Origin: Quisquiliibacterium transsilvanicum
Lineage (GTDB): Bacteria; Pseudomonadota; Gammaproteobacteria; Burkholderiales; Burkholderiaceae_E
NCBI RefSeq assembly: GCF_014202215.1
Contig: NZ_JACHGB010000006.1
Location: 186,001-250,000, forward strand
Direction of reading: 5' to 3'
DNA length: 64,000 nucleotides
Translations under genes and position numbers: made by a program
Part shown: positions 25,948 to 35,774 of the stretch, one piece after another
Position numbering within the stretch: the first letter of the stretch is position 1
How the letters are laid out: each line of letters starts with the position of its first letter
Notes under the pieces: model-generated
What the model was told of the DNA's origin: nothing
The model's input: only the letters and a program-made list of their open reading frames with translations
Database searches by the model: none

Positions 25948-27510
25948 GTGCGCCTGTTCCGACTCACCCGCATCCTGTTCGTGGCCTGGCGCTACGGCCT
26001 CGACGAGATCGCCGCGTCGGGCGCCGCGGCCACCTTCGGCTCGGGGGCGCTGCTGACCGTCTCGCGGATGCTGCGCTTCGGCAGGCGCCTGGATGCGCCG
26101 CGCGGCGAGCGGCTTCGGCTCGCGCTCGAGAGCCTGGGCCCCATCTTCGTGAAGTTCGGCCAGGTGCTGTCCACCCGGCGCGACCTGATGCCGCCCGACA
26201 TCGCCGACGAGCTCGCCCGGCTGCAGGACCAGGTGCCGCCGTTCCCGAGCGCGCAGGCGATCGCCGCGGTGGAGCGCGAACTGGGCCGCAGCGTCGCCGA
26301 GATCTACGGCAGCTTCGAGCCGGAGCCGGTGGCGTCCGCGTCGATCGCCCAGGTGCACTTCGCCACCCTGAAGGACGGCACTCCGGTGGCAGTGAAGGTG
26401 CTGCGTCCCGGCATGGCCGGGGTGATCGACCGCGACCTGGCGCTGCTGCGGGTGGCCGGCGGACTGCTGGTGCGGGTGTCAGCCGACGCGCGCCGGCTGC
26501 GGCCGCTCGACGTCATCGACGAGTTCGACAAGTACCTGCACGACGAGCTCGACCTGATCCGCGAGGCCGCCAACGCCAACCAGCTGCGCCGCAACTTCGG
26601 GCGCTCCACGCTGCTGCGCGTGCCGGAGATGCACTGGGACTTCTGCACCACCGGCGTGCTGACCATGGAGCGCATGCACGGCATCCCCATCGGCCAGATC
26701 GAGCGGATGCGCGCCGCCGGCATCGACCTGAAGAAGCTCTCGCGCGATGGCGTGGAGATTTTCTTCACCCAGGTCTTCGAGCACGGCTTCTTCCATGCCG
26801 ACATGCACCCGGGCAACATCCTGGTCGGCGACGTGGGCCCGGACTTCAACCGCTACATCGCGCTCGACTTCGGCATCGTCGGCACGCTCTCCGACACCGA
26901 CAAGAACTACCTGGCCCAGAACTTCCTCGCCTTCTTCCGGCGCGACTACCACCGCGTGGCCGAGCTGCACGTGGAATCCGGCTGGGTGCCCCGCGATACC
27001 CGGGTGGAGGAGCTCGAGGGCGCCGTGCGCGCCTGCTGCGAGCCGGTCTTCGACCGCCCGCTCAAGGAGATCTCGCTGGGCCTGGTGCTGCTGCGGCTGT
27101 TCCAGGCGTCGCGCCGCTTCAACGTCGAGATCCAGCCGCAGCTGGTGCTGCTGCAGAAGACCCTGCTGAACATCGAAGGGCTGGGCCGCCAGCTCGACCC
27201 GGAGCTCGACCTGTGGGTCACCGCCAAGCCCTTCCTGGAGCGCTGGATGCAGGTGCAGGTGGGCCCCGCCGGCCTGCGCAAGCGCCTCGAGCAGGAGGCC
27301 GTGCAGTGGTCGCAGATGCTGCCCGAGCTGCCGCGGCTGGCGCACACCATCATCTCCCACCATGCGCGCCGCAGCACCCGCGACGGCGTGCAGCCCGTCT
27401 GGCTCGAGCCGCTGCTGCGCGAGCAGCGCCGCACCCGGCGGCTGCTGGGCGCCGGAGTGGCCGTGCTGGCGGCGCTGCTGGTGGCGCTGCTGCTGCGCCC
27501 GCCGGCCTGA
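25948..27510 (+). CDS. ubiB: Ubiquinone biosynthesis regulatory kinase UbiB
   Basis: This 520-residue atypical protein-kinase-like ATPase of the ABC1/ADCK3 family is needed for ubiquinone synthesis. Visible parts are the KxGQ motif ('[19 protein letters not shown]'), the A-rich loop ('[14 protein letters not shown]'), '[11 protein letters not shown]' and '[12 protein letters not shown]', with C-terminal membrane anchors ('[15 protein letters not shown]'). The start is GTG (25948). It lies 52 bp after ttcA; a triple CTCAAC repeat (27515-27533) separates it from the symporters. Confidence 0.93.
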   Translation: MRLFRLTRILFVAWRYGLDEIAASGAAATFGSGALLTVSRMLRFGRRLDAPRGERLRLALESLGPIFVKFGQVLSTRRDLMPPDIADELARLQDQVPPFPSAQAIAAVERELGRSVAEIYGSFEPEPVASASIAQVHFATLKDGTPVAVKVLRPGMAGVIDRDLALLRVAGGLLVRVSADARRLRPLDVIDEFDKYLHDELDLIREAANANQLRRNFGRSTLLRVPEMHWDFCTTGVLTMERMHGIPIGQIERMRAAGIDLKKLSRDGVEIFFTQVFEHGFFHADMHPGNILVGDVGPDFNRYIALDFGIVGTLSDTDKNYLAQNFLAFFRRDYHRVAELHVESGWVPRDTRVEELEGAVRACCEPVFDRPLKEISLGLVLLRLFQASRRFNVEIQPQLVLLQKTLLNIEGLGRQLDPELDLWVTAKPFLERWMQVQVGPAGLRKRLEQEAVQWSQMLPELPRLAHTIISHHARRSTRDGVQPVWLEPLLREQRRTRRLLGAGVAVLAALLVALLLRPPA

Positions 27511-27558
27511 GTCCCCTCAACCTCAACCTCAACCGCTGACTCCCCGGAGCCTTCGACC

Positions 27559-29073
27559 ATGCTCGTCGGATTCGTCGCCCTGTACCTGCTCGTCACCATC
27601 GGCATCGGCTGGTACGCCGCCCGCCGCGTCCACAACGCCACCGACTACTTCGTCGCGGGCCGCAGCCTTCCGCTGTACATGAACATGGCCACGGTCTTCG
27701 CCACCTGGTTCGGCGCCGAGACCGTGCTCGCGGTGTCCTCCACCTTCCTGCGGGACGGCCTGGGCGGTGTCGCTGCCGACCCCTTCGGCGCCGCCGCCTG
27801 CCTGATCATCGTGGCCATCGTGTTCGCCAAGCGCTTCTACCGGCTGAACCTGCTGACCATCGGCGACTTCTACAAGAAGCGCTACAACCGCACCGTGGAG
27901 CTCGGCACCGCGGTGGCGATCACCCTGTCCTATCTCGGCTGGGCTTCGGCCAACCTGATGGCGCTGGGCATCTGCTTCAACGTGCTCTCGCGCGGCGCCA
28001 TCCCGCTCGAGACCGGCATCATGATCGGCGCCGCAGTGGTGCTGGTCTACCTGCTGATCGGCGGGATGTGGGCGGTGGCGTTCACCGACCTCTTCCAGAC
28101 GGTGATCATCGTGCTGGGACTGCTCTACATTGCGGTGCTGCTCGGCGGCCAGGCGGGCGGCTTCGAGCGCGTGGTGTCGGCGGCCGCAGGCGAAGGCAAG
28201 TTCGTGGTGCTGCCTTCCTTCGAGACGAGAGACGTCATCGCGCTGTTCGCGGCCTTCCTCACGATGGCGCTCGGCTCGATCGCCCAGCAGGACGTCTTCC
28301 AGCGGGTCACCAGCGCCAAGGACGAGAAGACCGCGATGCGCGGCACGCTGTTCGGCGGCATCGCCTACCTGGTGATCGCCTTCGTGCCGATGTTCATCGC
28401 GATGTCGGCCTTCCTGATCGAGAAGGACATGGTCTCGAAGATGCTCGCGAGCGACGGCAACGATTTCCAGCTCATCCTGCCCACGCTCATCCTGAACAAC
28501 ACGCCGCTGTTCGCGCAGGCGCTGTTCTTCGGCGCGCTGCTGTCGGCCATCCTGTCGACCGCCTCCGGCGCGCTGCTGGCGCCCACCGCCATCTTCAGCG
28601 AGAACATCCTCAAGCCGGCGCTCGGCGGGCGCATGTCCGACCGCAACCTGCTGATGACCGCGCGGATCATGCTGGTGCTGTTCACCGGCTCAACGATGCT
28701 GTTCGCGCTGAACAGCCAATCGTCGATGTACGAGATGGTGCAGAACGCCTACAAGGTCACGCTGGTGGCCGCGTTCACGCCGCTGGCCTTCGGCATGTTC
28801 TGGCGGCGCGCCACCCCGCAGGGTGCGCTGCTGTCGATCGTGTTCGGCCTGGCCACCTGGATCACGATGGAGCAGCTGGCTCCCGAAGGCCTGATCCCGC
28901 CGCAGCTGGTGGGCCTGGGTGCAGCAATCTTCGGCATGGTCGCCGGCACGCTGGCGCCCACCATCGCTGGCGGCCGCGGCCACCCGAACGTGGTCGATGA
29001 AGCCGTCCATGGCCACGCCCACCTGCACGGCAGCAGCGCCGCACCGGCGCCCGGCCATGCGCACGGACGATAG
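27559..29073 (+). CDS. Sodium:solute symporter family protein with His-rich tail
   Basis: This 504-residue inner-membrane SSS-family transporter has about 13 hydrophobic segments. Family features include 'YFVAGRSLPLYMNMATVFAT', 'GDFYKKRYNRTVELGTAVAI' and 'LLSAILSTASGALLAPTAIF'. The last 25 residues are cytosolic-looking and His-rich ('HGHAHLHGSS...GHAHGR'). GGAG precedes the ATG by about 9 bp. The substrate is unknown. A paralogue starts 15 bp downstream. Confidence 0.9.
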   Translation: MLVGFVALYLLVTIGIGWYAARRVHNATDYFVAGRSLPLYMNMATVFATWFGAETVLAVSSTFLRDGLGGVAADPFGAAACLIIVAIVFAKRFYRLNLLTIGDFYKKRYNRTVELGTAVAITLSYLGWASANLMALGICFNVLSRGAIPLETGIMIGAAVVLVYLLIGGMWAVAFTDLFQTVIIVLGLLYIAVLLGGQAGGFERVVSAAAGEGKFVVLPSFETRDVIALFAAFLTMALGSIAQQDVFQRVTSAKDEKTAMRGTLFGGIAYLVIAFVPMFIAMSAFLIEKDMVSKMLASDGNDFQLILPTLILNNTPLFAQALFFGALLSAILSTASGALLAPTAIFSENILKPALGGRMSDRNLLMTARIMLVLFTGSTMLFALNSQSSMYEMVQNAYKVTLVAAFTPLAFGMFWRRATPQGALLSIVFGLATWITMEQLAPEGLIPPQLVGLGAAIFGMVAGTLAPTIAGGRGHPNVVDEAVHGHAHLHGSSAAPAPGHAHGR

Positions 29074-29088
29074 GAAGACGCCCCCGGG

Positions 29089-30516
29089 ATGCTGATCGGC
29101 TCCATCCTCCTGTACCTCGCGCTGACCGTCGGCATCGGCGTCTACGCCGCCAAACGGGTGCGCGGCTCGCGCGACTTCCTGGTCGCCGGCCGCAGCCTGC
29201 CGCTCGGCATCAACTTCGCCACGGTGTTCGCCGCCTGGTTCGGCGCGCAGACCGTGCTGTCGGTGTCGGCCACCTTCACCGGCGAAGGGCTGCGCGGCGT
29301 CCCCGGCGACCCCTTCGGCGCATCCTTCGCGCTGTTCTTCTTCGCGATCTTCTTCGCCAGGGCCTTCTACCGGATGGACCTGCTGACCATCGGCGACTTC
29401 TACCGGCGCCGCTACGGCAAGCTGGTGGAGGTGGTGACCAGCCTGACCATCACCGTCTCCTACGTGGGCTGGATCGCGGCGCAGCTGACCGCGCTGGGCC
29501 TGGTCCTCCACGTGTCATCGGGCGGCGCCTGGCCCCTGGACTGGTGCATCCTGGCCGGCGCCCTGGTGGTGACGGGCTACACCCTGCTCGGCGGGATGTG
29601 GGCGGTGGCGCTCACCAACGTTCTGCAGACCCTGGTCATCGTGGTGGGCCTGCTGCTGGTCGCCTGGCTGGTGGGCGACATGGCCGGCGGCCCGGCCAAT
29701 GTGATCGCCCATGCGCATGCCGCCGGCAGGCTCGACCTCTGGCCCGAAGGCGGCCTGGTGGAATGGCTGCCCTTCGTCGCTGCGTGGATGACGATGGCGC
29801 TGGGCTCCCTGCCGCGCCAGGACATGTTCCAGCGCGTGACCAGCGCCACGGACGAGAAGACCGCGGTGCGCGGCTCGCTGCTGGGCGGCGCCGCCTACCT
29901 CGCCTTCGCGTTCGTTCCCATGTTCATCGCCTACGCCGCGGTGGTCATCGACCCCAAGCTGCTCGACCTGTTCGGCTCCGGAGATTCGCGCGAAGTGCAG
30001 CGCATCCTGCCCGATCTCATCCTCGCCAGGACACCCCTCTGGGCGCAGGTGATGTTCTTCGGCGCGCTGCTGTCGGCCATCCTGTCCAGCGCCTCGGGCG
30101 CGCTGCTCGCGCCCACCGCGCTGTTCACCGAGAACGTGCTGCGCCCCTTCATGCCTGAGATGTCCGACCGCCGCTTCCTCGCGCTGCTGCGCGCGGTGCT
30201 GGTGCTGTTCACCTCGGCGGCACTGCTGTTCGCGCTCAACTCGCGCAGCACGCTGTCCGAGATGGTGCAGAACGCCTTCGAGGTGACGCTGGTGGGCGCG
30301 CTGGTACCGCTGGCCGCCGGCCTGTTCTGGAAGCGCGCCACCGCGCAAGGGGCGCTGCTGTCGGTCTTCATGGGGCTGGTGGTATGGGGCGCCGGGGAGC
30401 TGAACCACGCGTCGGCGCTGGTGCCGCCGCAGCTGGCGGGGCTGGTCGCAGCGATCGTGGGGATGGTGGCGGGGTCGCTGCTGCCGCAGCTGGTCACGGC
30501 ACGGGATACCGCCTGA
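29089..30516 (+). CDS. Sodium:solute symporter family protein (tandem paralogue)
   Basis: This 475-residue paralogue of the preceding gene aligns along its whole length: 'FLVAGRSLPLGINFATVFAA', 'GDFYRRRYGKLVEVVTSLTI', 'ALGSLPRQDMFQRVTSATDE' and 'LLSAILSSASGALLAPTALF'. It lacks the His-rich tail. The 15-bp gap and same order suggest tandem duplication followed by divergence. The two could be separate carriers or a heteromeric pair; the sequence does not tell. Confidence 0.9.
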   Translation: MLIGSILLYLALTVGIGVYAAKRVRGSRDFLVAGRSLPLGINFATVFAAWFGAQTVLSVSATFTGEGLRGVPGDPFGASFALFFFAIFFARAFYRMDLLTIGDFYRRRYGKLVEVVTSLTITVSYVGWIAAQLTALGLVLHVSSGGAWPLDWCILAGALVVTGYTLLGGMWAVALTNVLQTLVIVVGLLLVAWLVGDMAGGPANVIAHAHAAGRLDLWPEGGLVEWLPFVAAWMTMALGSLPRQDMFQRVTSATDEKTAVRGSLLGGAAYLAFAFVPMFIAYAAVVIDPKLLDLFGSGDSREVQRILPDLILARTPLWAQVMFFGALLSAILSSASGALLAPTALFTENVLRPFMPEMSDRRFLALLRAVLVLFTSAALLFALNSRSTLSEMVQNAFEVTLVGALVPLAAGLFWKRATAQGALLSVFMGLVVWGAGELNHASALVPPQLAGLVAAIVGMVAGSLLPQLVTARDTA

Positions 30517-30538
30517 TCGGCGGCGCTACGGGCGCGCG

Positions 30539-31456
30539 CTACCTCGCGGCCGCGCGCACGGTCTCGCCAGCCGCCCCCGCGTGCGCCTGCGCCCCCGCCC
30601 GCGCCGACAGCGCGTCGAAATCCTCCGCGAAGCCCGTCAGCAGCTTCGACAGATGGGCCCGCTGCTTCGGCGTGGCCATCGCCAGCACCCGCACCGCGAA
30701 CTCGTCGCCCGCGCCGACGCTGCGCTCGATGCGCTGGCCGCGCCGGATCTCGTGGCTCTTCCACATGCCCAGCAGGTATTCGCGGCTCATCGCACGGGCC
30801 TGCGCCCTGGTCGGCTGCTCGCGGCGCAGCTGCTCCAGCAGCCGCAGCAGGCCGCGCTGGCGCGCCTCGCGCTCGGCCAGCCAGGCCTCCTCGGTGGGCG
30901 GCAGCGCCGCGGCCAGCGCGCCGATCTCCCGCTTCTGCGCCGCGCTCAGCCGCCCCAGGAAGAACTCGGCCCGCTTCAGCAGCCGCTCGGCGCGCGCCTC
31001 CTCGCGGGTCTGCCCTTCCTTGGGCAGCCACTGCTCGCGCAGCTTCTCGTTGGCATCGGCGAAGCGCTCGCGCAGCCGCTTGAGCTGCTCCTCGCGCAGC
31101 GTCAGCCCCAGCTCGGCCACCCCCGGCGCCAGCCGCTCGGCCAATTCCTCCCAGGCGGCGCCGACGCGGTCGCGCCACAGCCCCAGCTCCGAGGATTCGA
31201 CCGGAGTGCGCAATCTGTCATCCACCTTGCGCAGGAACGCTCCATACTCGGGCAGCTGCGATCGGCGATGCCAGTGATGGAGCTGGTCGACGTTGCGCCC
31301 GACGATGTCGCGCTGCGCCTCGTCCAGGTCAAGGTAGCGCTCCACCTGCCAGTGCACCCAGGTGGGCAGGGCGTCATAGCCCAGCCGGGCCATGGAACAG
31401 CCGGTGGCGACGAGCGCAGTGGCGACGAGCGGAGCCCAGAAGCGCAAGACCTGCAT
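30539..31456 (-). CDS. DUF6279 family lipoprotein
   Basis: This 305-residue protein has a lipoprotein signal peptide with lipobox 'LVATGCS' (Cys20). A highly charged helical domain follows ('YDALPTWVHWQVERYLDLDE', 'LTLREEQLKRLRERFADANE'). The pattern matches DUF6279, periplasm-facing lipoproteins of unknown function common in proteobacteria. It ends 22 bp from the second symporter (convergent) and is divergent from glmU. Confidence 0.8.
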   Translation of the reverse strand: MQVLRFWAPLVATALVATGCSMARLGYDALPTWVHWQVERYLDLDEAQRDIVGRNVDQLHHWHRRSQLPEYGAFLRKVDDRLRTPVESSELGLWRDRVGAAWEELAERLAPGVAELGLTLREEQLKRLRERFADANEKLREQWLPKEGQTREEARAERLLKRAEFFLGRLSAAQKREIGALAAALPPTEEAWLAEREARQRGLLRLLEQLRREQPTRAQARAMSREYLLGMWKSHEIRRGQRIERSVGAGDEFAVRVLAMATPKQRAHLSKLLTGFAEDFDALSARAGAQAHAGAAGETVRAAAR

Positions 31457-31515
31457 GTTAAGATTTTCGACAGATTCTCGGGCATCAGGCCCAAGTCATT
31501 GATAACAAAGCACAA

Positions 31516-32874
31516 ATGAACATAGTCGTGCTCGCGGCCGGGATGGGGAAGCGCATGCGTTCGGATCTTCCCAAGGTGCTGCACCCGCTCGCCGGCAAGC
31601 CGCTGCTCGGCCATGTGCTGGATTGTGCCCGCAAACTGTCGCCGGCGCGGATCGTCGTCGTCTACGGCCACGGCGGCGAGGCGGTGCCGCAGGCGCTCGC
31701 CGCCGACGACCTGCGCTGGGCGCTACAGGAGCCGCAACTGGGCACCGGCCATGCCGTGATGCAGGCCGCCCCCGACCTGCTGGACACCGCGCCCACCCTG
31801 GTGCTCTACGGCGACGTCCCGCTGACCTCCGAGGACACCCTCGCAAGGCTGACCCAGGCCGCCGGCGGCGACCGCCTGGCCATCCTCACCGTCGACCTGC
31901 CCGACCCGACCGGCTACGGACGCATCGTCCGCGAGCAGGGCGAGATCCGCCGCATCGTCGAGCACAAGGATGCCGGCGACGCCGAGCGCGCCATCCGCGA
32001 GGTGAACACCGGCATCCTGGTGGCGCCCACGGCCGCGCTCAAGCGCTGGCTGGCCGCGCTGTCCAACGACAACGCGCAGAAGGAGTACTACCTCACCGAC
32101 ATCGTCGCGCAGGCGGTGGCCGAGGGCATGCCGGTGGTCGGCGTGCAGCCCGCGCACGTGTGGGAGACGCTGGGCGTCAACAGCAAGGCGCAGCTGGCCG
32201 AGCTCGAGCGCATCCACCAGCGCAACAACGCCGAGCGCCTGATGGAAGAGGGCGTGATGCTCGCCGACCCCGCGCGCCTGGACGTGCGCGGCACGCTGGC
32301 CTGCGGGCGCGACGTGTCCATCGACGTCAACTGCGTGTTCGGGGGCGAAGTGAAGCTGGGCGACCGCGTGCGCATCGGCGCCAACTGCGTCATCCGCAAC
32401 GCCAGCATCGCGGCGGGCGCCGAGATCCTGCCTTTCACCCACATCGACGGCGCCACGGTGGGCACGGAGGCCCGCATCGGCCCCTACGCGCGGCTGCGCC
32501 CCGGCACCGAGCTGGGCGCGCACACCCATGTGGGCAACTTCGTGGAGATGAAGAACACCAGGATGGCGGCGGCCTCCAAGGCCAACCATCTCGCCTACGT
32601 GGGCGACGCAGTGGTGGGCGAGCGAGTGAACATCGGCGCCGGCACCATCACCTGCAACTACGACGGCGTCAACAAGCACCAGACCGTCATCGAGGACGAC
32701 GCCTTCATCGGCAGCGACACCCAGCTGGTGGCCCCGGTGCGCGTGGGCCGCGGCGCCACGATCGGTGCCGGCACCACCCTGGTGGGCGACGCCCCCGAAG
32801 GCAAGCTCACCCTCTCGCGCGCGCGCCAGGCCACCGTCGAGCGCTGGCGCCGCCCCGTCAAGAACCCGAAGTGA
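31516..32874 (+). CDS. glmU: Bifunctional UDP-N-acetylglucosamine pyrophosphorylase/GlcN-1-P acetyltransferase
   Basis: GlmU acetylates glucosamine-1-phosphate and joins it to UTP, giving UDP-GlcNAc for peptidoglycan and LPS. The 452 residues show the uridyltransferase signature ('[20 protein letters not shown]') and a left-handed beta-helix acetyltransferase half ('[20 protein letters not shown]'). There is no obvious Shine-Dalgarno before ATG 31516. It is followed at 37 bp by glmS, the preceding enzyme of the same pathway. Confidence 0.97.
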   Translation: MNIVVLAAGMGKRMRSDLPKVLHPLAGKPLLGHVLDCARKLSPARIVVVYGHGGEAVPQALAADDLRWALQEPQLGTGHAVMQAAPDLLDTAPTLVLYGDVPLTSEDTLARLTQAAGGDRLAILTVDLPDPTGYGRIVREQGEIRRIVEHKDAGDAERAIREVNTGILVAPTAALKRWLAALSNDNAQKEYYLTDIVAQAVAEGMPVVGVQPAHVWETLGVNSKAQLAELERIHQRNNAERLMEEGVMLADPARLDVRGTLACGRDVSIDVNCVFGGEVKLGDRVRIGANCVIRNASIAAGAEILPFTHIDGATVGTEARIGPYARLRPGTELGAHTHVGNFVEMKNTRMAAASKANHLAYVGDAVVGERVNIGAGTITCNYDGVNKHQTVIEDDAFIGSDTQLVAPVRVGRGATIGAGTTLVGDAPEGKLTLSRARQATVERWRRPVKNPK

Positions 32875-32878
32875 AGCG

Positions 32879-32896
32879 CGGGAGCGAAGGCTCCCG
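32879..32896 (+). other. Small hairpin between glmU and glmS
   Basis: CGGGAG (32879-32884) pairs with CTCCCG (32891-32896) around a 6-nt loop, just before the glmS ribosome site (GGAG, 32900-32903). There is no T-run. It may act on mRNA processing or stability rather than termination. Confidence 0.4.
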
Positions 32897-32911
32897 ACTG
32901 GAGAACCGGAA

Positions 32912-34765
32912 ATGTGTGGAATCGTCGGCGCGGTGGCACAGCGCAACGTGGTGCCCATCCTCATCGAAGGACTGCGCAAGCTCGAATACCGCGGCTACGA
33001 CTCCGCCGGCCTCGCCCTGGTCAACGGCGCCATCGAGCGGGTCCGCTCGGTGGGCCGTGTGGCCGACCTCGAGGCGCGCGCCCGCGCCGTGGGCGCCGAC
33101 GCGCCCACCGGCATCGCGCACACCCGCTGGGCCACGCACGGCGGCGTCACCGAGGGCAACGCCCATCCGCACGCCTCCATCAGCCCGGACGTCGAGATCT
33201 CGGTCGTTCACAACGGCATCATCGAGAACCACGAGGCGCTGCGCGCCCGGCTCTGCGCCCAGGGCTACAAGTTCCTGTCGCAGACCGACACCGAGGTCAT
33301 CGCCCACCTGGTGCACGCCTACGTCACCGAAGGCCTGCCCCTGTTCCAGGCAGTGCAGCAGGCGGTGCGGGAGCTGCACGGCGCCTACGCCATCGCGGTG
33401 GTGAGCAGCCGCGAGCCCAACACCGTGGTGGGCTCGCGCAAGGGCTCGCCGCTGCTGCTGGGCGTGGGCAACGCCGGCACCGGCCGCGGCGAGAACTTCC
33501 TCGCCTCCGACACCTCCGCGCTGCTGCAGGTGACCAAGTACGTGACCTACCTGGAGGAAGGCGACGTCGTCGAGATCCGCCTGGACGGCTACGACATCGT
33601 CGATGCCGCGGGCGAGCCGGCGCAGCGCCCCATCGTCGAGAGCAGGCTGTCCGCGGACTCCATCGAGCTGGGTCAGTACGACCACTACATGCAGAAGGAG
33701 ATCTTCGAGCAGCCCGGCGCCATCGCCAACACGCTCGAGATGGTCACCGGCGCCTCAGCGCTGTCGGCCGGCCTGTTCGGCGCCGAGGCCGAAGAGGTGT
33801 TCGCACGCACCGAACGCATCCTGATCCTCGCCTGCGGCACCAGCTACCACTCCGGCCTGGTGGCCAAGTACTGGCTGGAGAGCGTGGCCAAGATGCCGGT
33901 GGCGGTGGAGATCGCCAGCGAGTACCGCTACCGCGACTCGGTGTCGCTGCCCGGCACTCTGGTGATCACCATCTCGCAGTCCGGCGAAACCGCCGACACC
34001 CTGGCCGCCCTGCAGCACGCCCAGCGCGAAGGGCTCACCGACACGCTCACCATCTGCAACGTGCCCGAGAGCGCGCTCATCCGCCAGAGCAAGCTGCGCT
34101 TCCTGACCCGCGCCGGCCCCGAGATCGGCGTGGCCTCAACCAAGGCCTTCACCACCCAGCTGGCCGTGCTCTTCGTGCTCACGCTGGTGCTGGCCAAGCA
34201 GCGCGGGCTGCTGAGCACCGAGCGCGAGTCCGAGCTGCTGGCCCAGCTGCGCCACCTGCCCGCCGCAATCCAGCGCGTGCTGGAGTGCGAGATGGCGGTG
34301 CGGCACTGGGCCAACCGCTTCGCCCCCAAGGAGCACGCGCTGTTCCTGGGCCGCGGCGTGCACTTCCCCATCGCGATGGAAGGCGCGCTCAAGCTCAAGG
34401 AGATCACCTACATCCACGCCGAGGCCTACGCCGCCGGCGAGCTCAAGCACGGCCCGCTGGCGCTGGTGGACTCGCAGATGCCGGTGGTGGTGGTGGCCCC
34501 CAACGACGCGCTGATCGAGAAGCTCAAGAGCAACCTGCAGGAAGTCCGCGTGCGCGGCGGCGAGCTCTTCGTGTTTGCCGACCGCGACGTGGAGATCGAA
34601 CCGGCTGACGGGATCAACATCATCAACCTGGATGATCACGCGGGGCTGCTGTCGCCGATCCTTCATGTGATTCCGCTGCAGCTGCTGGCTTATCACGCGG
34701 CGCTGGCGAGGGGGACGGATGTGGACAAGCCTAGGAATCTGGCGAAGAGCGTGACGGTGGAGTAG
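32912..34765 (+). CDS. glmS: Glucosamine-fructose-6-phosphate aminotransferase (isomerizing)
   Basis: GlmS makes glucosamine-6-phosphate from fructose-6-phosphate and glutamine. The 617-residue protein starts MCGIVGAVA, so Cys2 becomes the N-terminal nucleophile. Other glutaminase residues lie in '[17 protein letters not shown]'. Two SIS domains follow ('[20 protein letters not shown]', '[14 protein letters not shown]') and the C-terminus ends '[11 protein letters not shown]'. GGAG lies 8 bp before the ATG. No glmS ribozyme was seen, as expected for a Gram-negative. Confidence 0.97.
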   Translation: MCGIVGAVAQRNVVPILIEGLRKLEYRGYDSAGLALVNGAIERVRSVGRVADLEARARAVGADAPTGIAHTRWATHGGVTEGNAHPHASISPDVEISVVHNGIIENHEALRARLCAQGYKFLSQTDTEVIAHLVHAYVTEGLPLFQAVQQAVRELHGAYAIAVVSSREPNTVVGSRKGSPLLLGVGNAGTGRGENFLASDTSALLQVTKYVTYLEEGDVVEIRLDGYDIVDAAGEPAQRPIVESRLSADSIELGQYDHYMQKEIFEQPGAIANTLEMVTGASALSAGLFGAEAEEVFARTERILILACGTSYHSGLVAKYWLESVAKMPVAVEIASEYRYRDSVSLPGTLVITISQSGETADTLAALQHAQREGLTDTLTICNVPESALIRQSKLRFLTRAGPEIGVASTKAFTTQLAVLFVLTLVLAKQRGLLSTERESELLAQLRHLPAAIQRVLECEMAVRHWANRFAPKEHALFLGRGVHFPIAMEGALKLKEITYIHAEAYAAGELKHGPLALVDSQMPVVVVAPNDALIEKLKSNLQEVRVRGGELFVFADRDVEIEPADGINIINLDDHAGLLSPILHVIPLQLLAYHAALARGTDVDKPRNLAKSVTVE

Positions 34766-34803
34766 GCGCGGCGGCCCTGTGCCTTCGCGGCCTGCGGGCG
34801 CCG

Positions 34804-35115
34804 TCACACCGAGCCCTCCCGCTCGATCACCAGGATGCGGGCCTCACCCTGCGGGTGCGCCACGTGCTCGCATCCGATGCCGGCGAAGAATACGTCGCCT
34901 GCTTCGAGCATCACCCGTCGCCTCTCGCCGCCTTCGCGGTAGTGCATCTCGACCCGTCCGTCGAGCACCGCGAAGACCTCCTCGCCGTCGTTGACGTGCC
35001 AGTGGTAGGGCTGGTCGGTCCAATGCAGGCGCGTGGTGATGCCGTTCATGCAGGCGATGTCGAGCGCACCCCACGCCCGGTCGGCACGGAACTCCCGGCT
35101 GCGAAAGATCTTCAT
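34804..35115 (-). CDS. Cupin domain protein
   Basis: The 103-residue single cupin barrel has metal-site residues in 'YHWHVNDGEEVFAVLDGRVE' and 'GIGCEHVAHPQGEARILVIE'. It probably has a metal-dependent or ligand-sensing role in the cytoplasm. No substrate can be named. It stands alone, with 100 bp to the next cupin gene on the same strand, which is not closely similar. Confidence 0.78.
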   Translation of the reverse strand: MKIFRSREFRADRAWGALDIACMNGITTRLHWTDQPYHWHVNDGEEVFAVLDGRVEMHYREGGERRRVMLEAGDVFFAGIGCEHVAHPQGEARILVIEREGSV

Positions 35116-35217
35116 GACATCAGTCCTTCAGCTTCCACGGCGGATTCCTGCGGAAGAGTCACCTGGCTCAGATTCATCGTGGTCGAGGTGGTGGGTGGTG
35201 GTTCGAACGGGGAGGCT

Positions 35218-35697
35218 TCAGTAGGGACGCCCGTCCTTGTGGACGAAGACCCAGCGGCCTTCATCCAGCGTGGCCCGCAGGTCGTCGTCGGGGTAGCTCA
35301 CGGCGTCACCCTCGCTGCGGTCGCCGATCTCCAGGTAGACCACGGGCTGGTCGGTGGGATTGACCAGCTGGTGCGCGTCGCCGCTGCCGGCCCGAAAGCC
35401 CGCGCACATGCCGGGCACCAGCGGCGTGTCGCCGGCATCGGTGCGCAGCACGGGATGGCCCTGCAGGACGTAGACGAACTCGTCCTGCCGCGTGTGGGCG
35501 TGGCGCAGCGCCGAAACAGCGCCAGGCGGCAGCTCGGTCAGGTTGACGCCGAAGTTGGCGAGGCCGAACACCGCGCCCAGCGCGCGCTTGGTGCGCCCGG
35601 CCATGCGCGACGCGAAGGGCTCGGGGTAGTTCGAAGGCGTGCTCCGGGGCGGCACCTCGGCGGCCGTGACCGCCACGGGTCGATCGTCGGTGATCAT
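35218..35697 (-). CDS. Cupin domain protein (longer form)
   Basis: The 159-residue product has one cupin core: 'ELPPGAVSALRHAHTRQDEF' followed by VYVLQGHPVLRTDAGDTPL. It ends in 'DLRATLDEGRWVFVHKDGRPY', a tail typical of small cupins annotated as sugar or auxin-type binding. The start is the ATG at 35697. The same frame stays open far upstream, but that is a compositional artefact running through other genes. It is divergent from the decayed AraC gene, which may once have regulated it. Confidence 0.75.
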   Translation of the reverse strand: MITDDRPVAVTAAEVPPRSTPSNYPEPFASRMAGRTKRALGAVFGLANFGVNLTELPPGAVSALRHAHTRQDEFVYVLQGHPVLRTDAGDTPLVPGMCAGFRAGSGDAHQLVNPTDQPVVYLEIGDRSEGDAVSYPDDDLRATLDEGRWVFVHKDGRPY

Positions 35698-35774
35698 GGG
35701 TTCGGACTCCTTCCGGACAGTTGGCGCCATGCGATGATGACGCGAACGTTCCCGGTTCGACACACCCGCCCGCG

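Noticed and set aside
27515-27533. Triple CTCAAC repeat between ubiB and the symporter, considered as a regulatory repeat or CRISPR-like unit
   Set aside because: It has only three short units with no spacers; a chance minisatellite is enough to explain it.
32875-32911. glmS ribozyme between glmU and glmS
   Set aside because: The 37-bp gap is far too short, and the ribozyme is a Gram-positive feature. Only a small hairpin is present.
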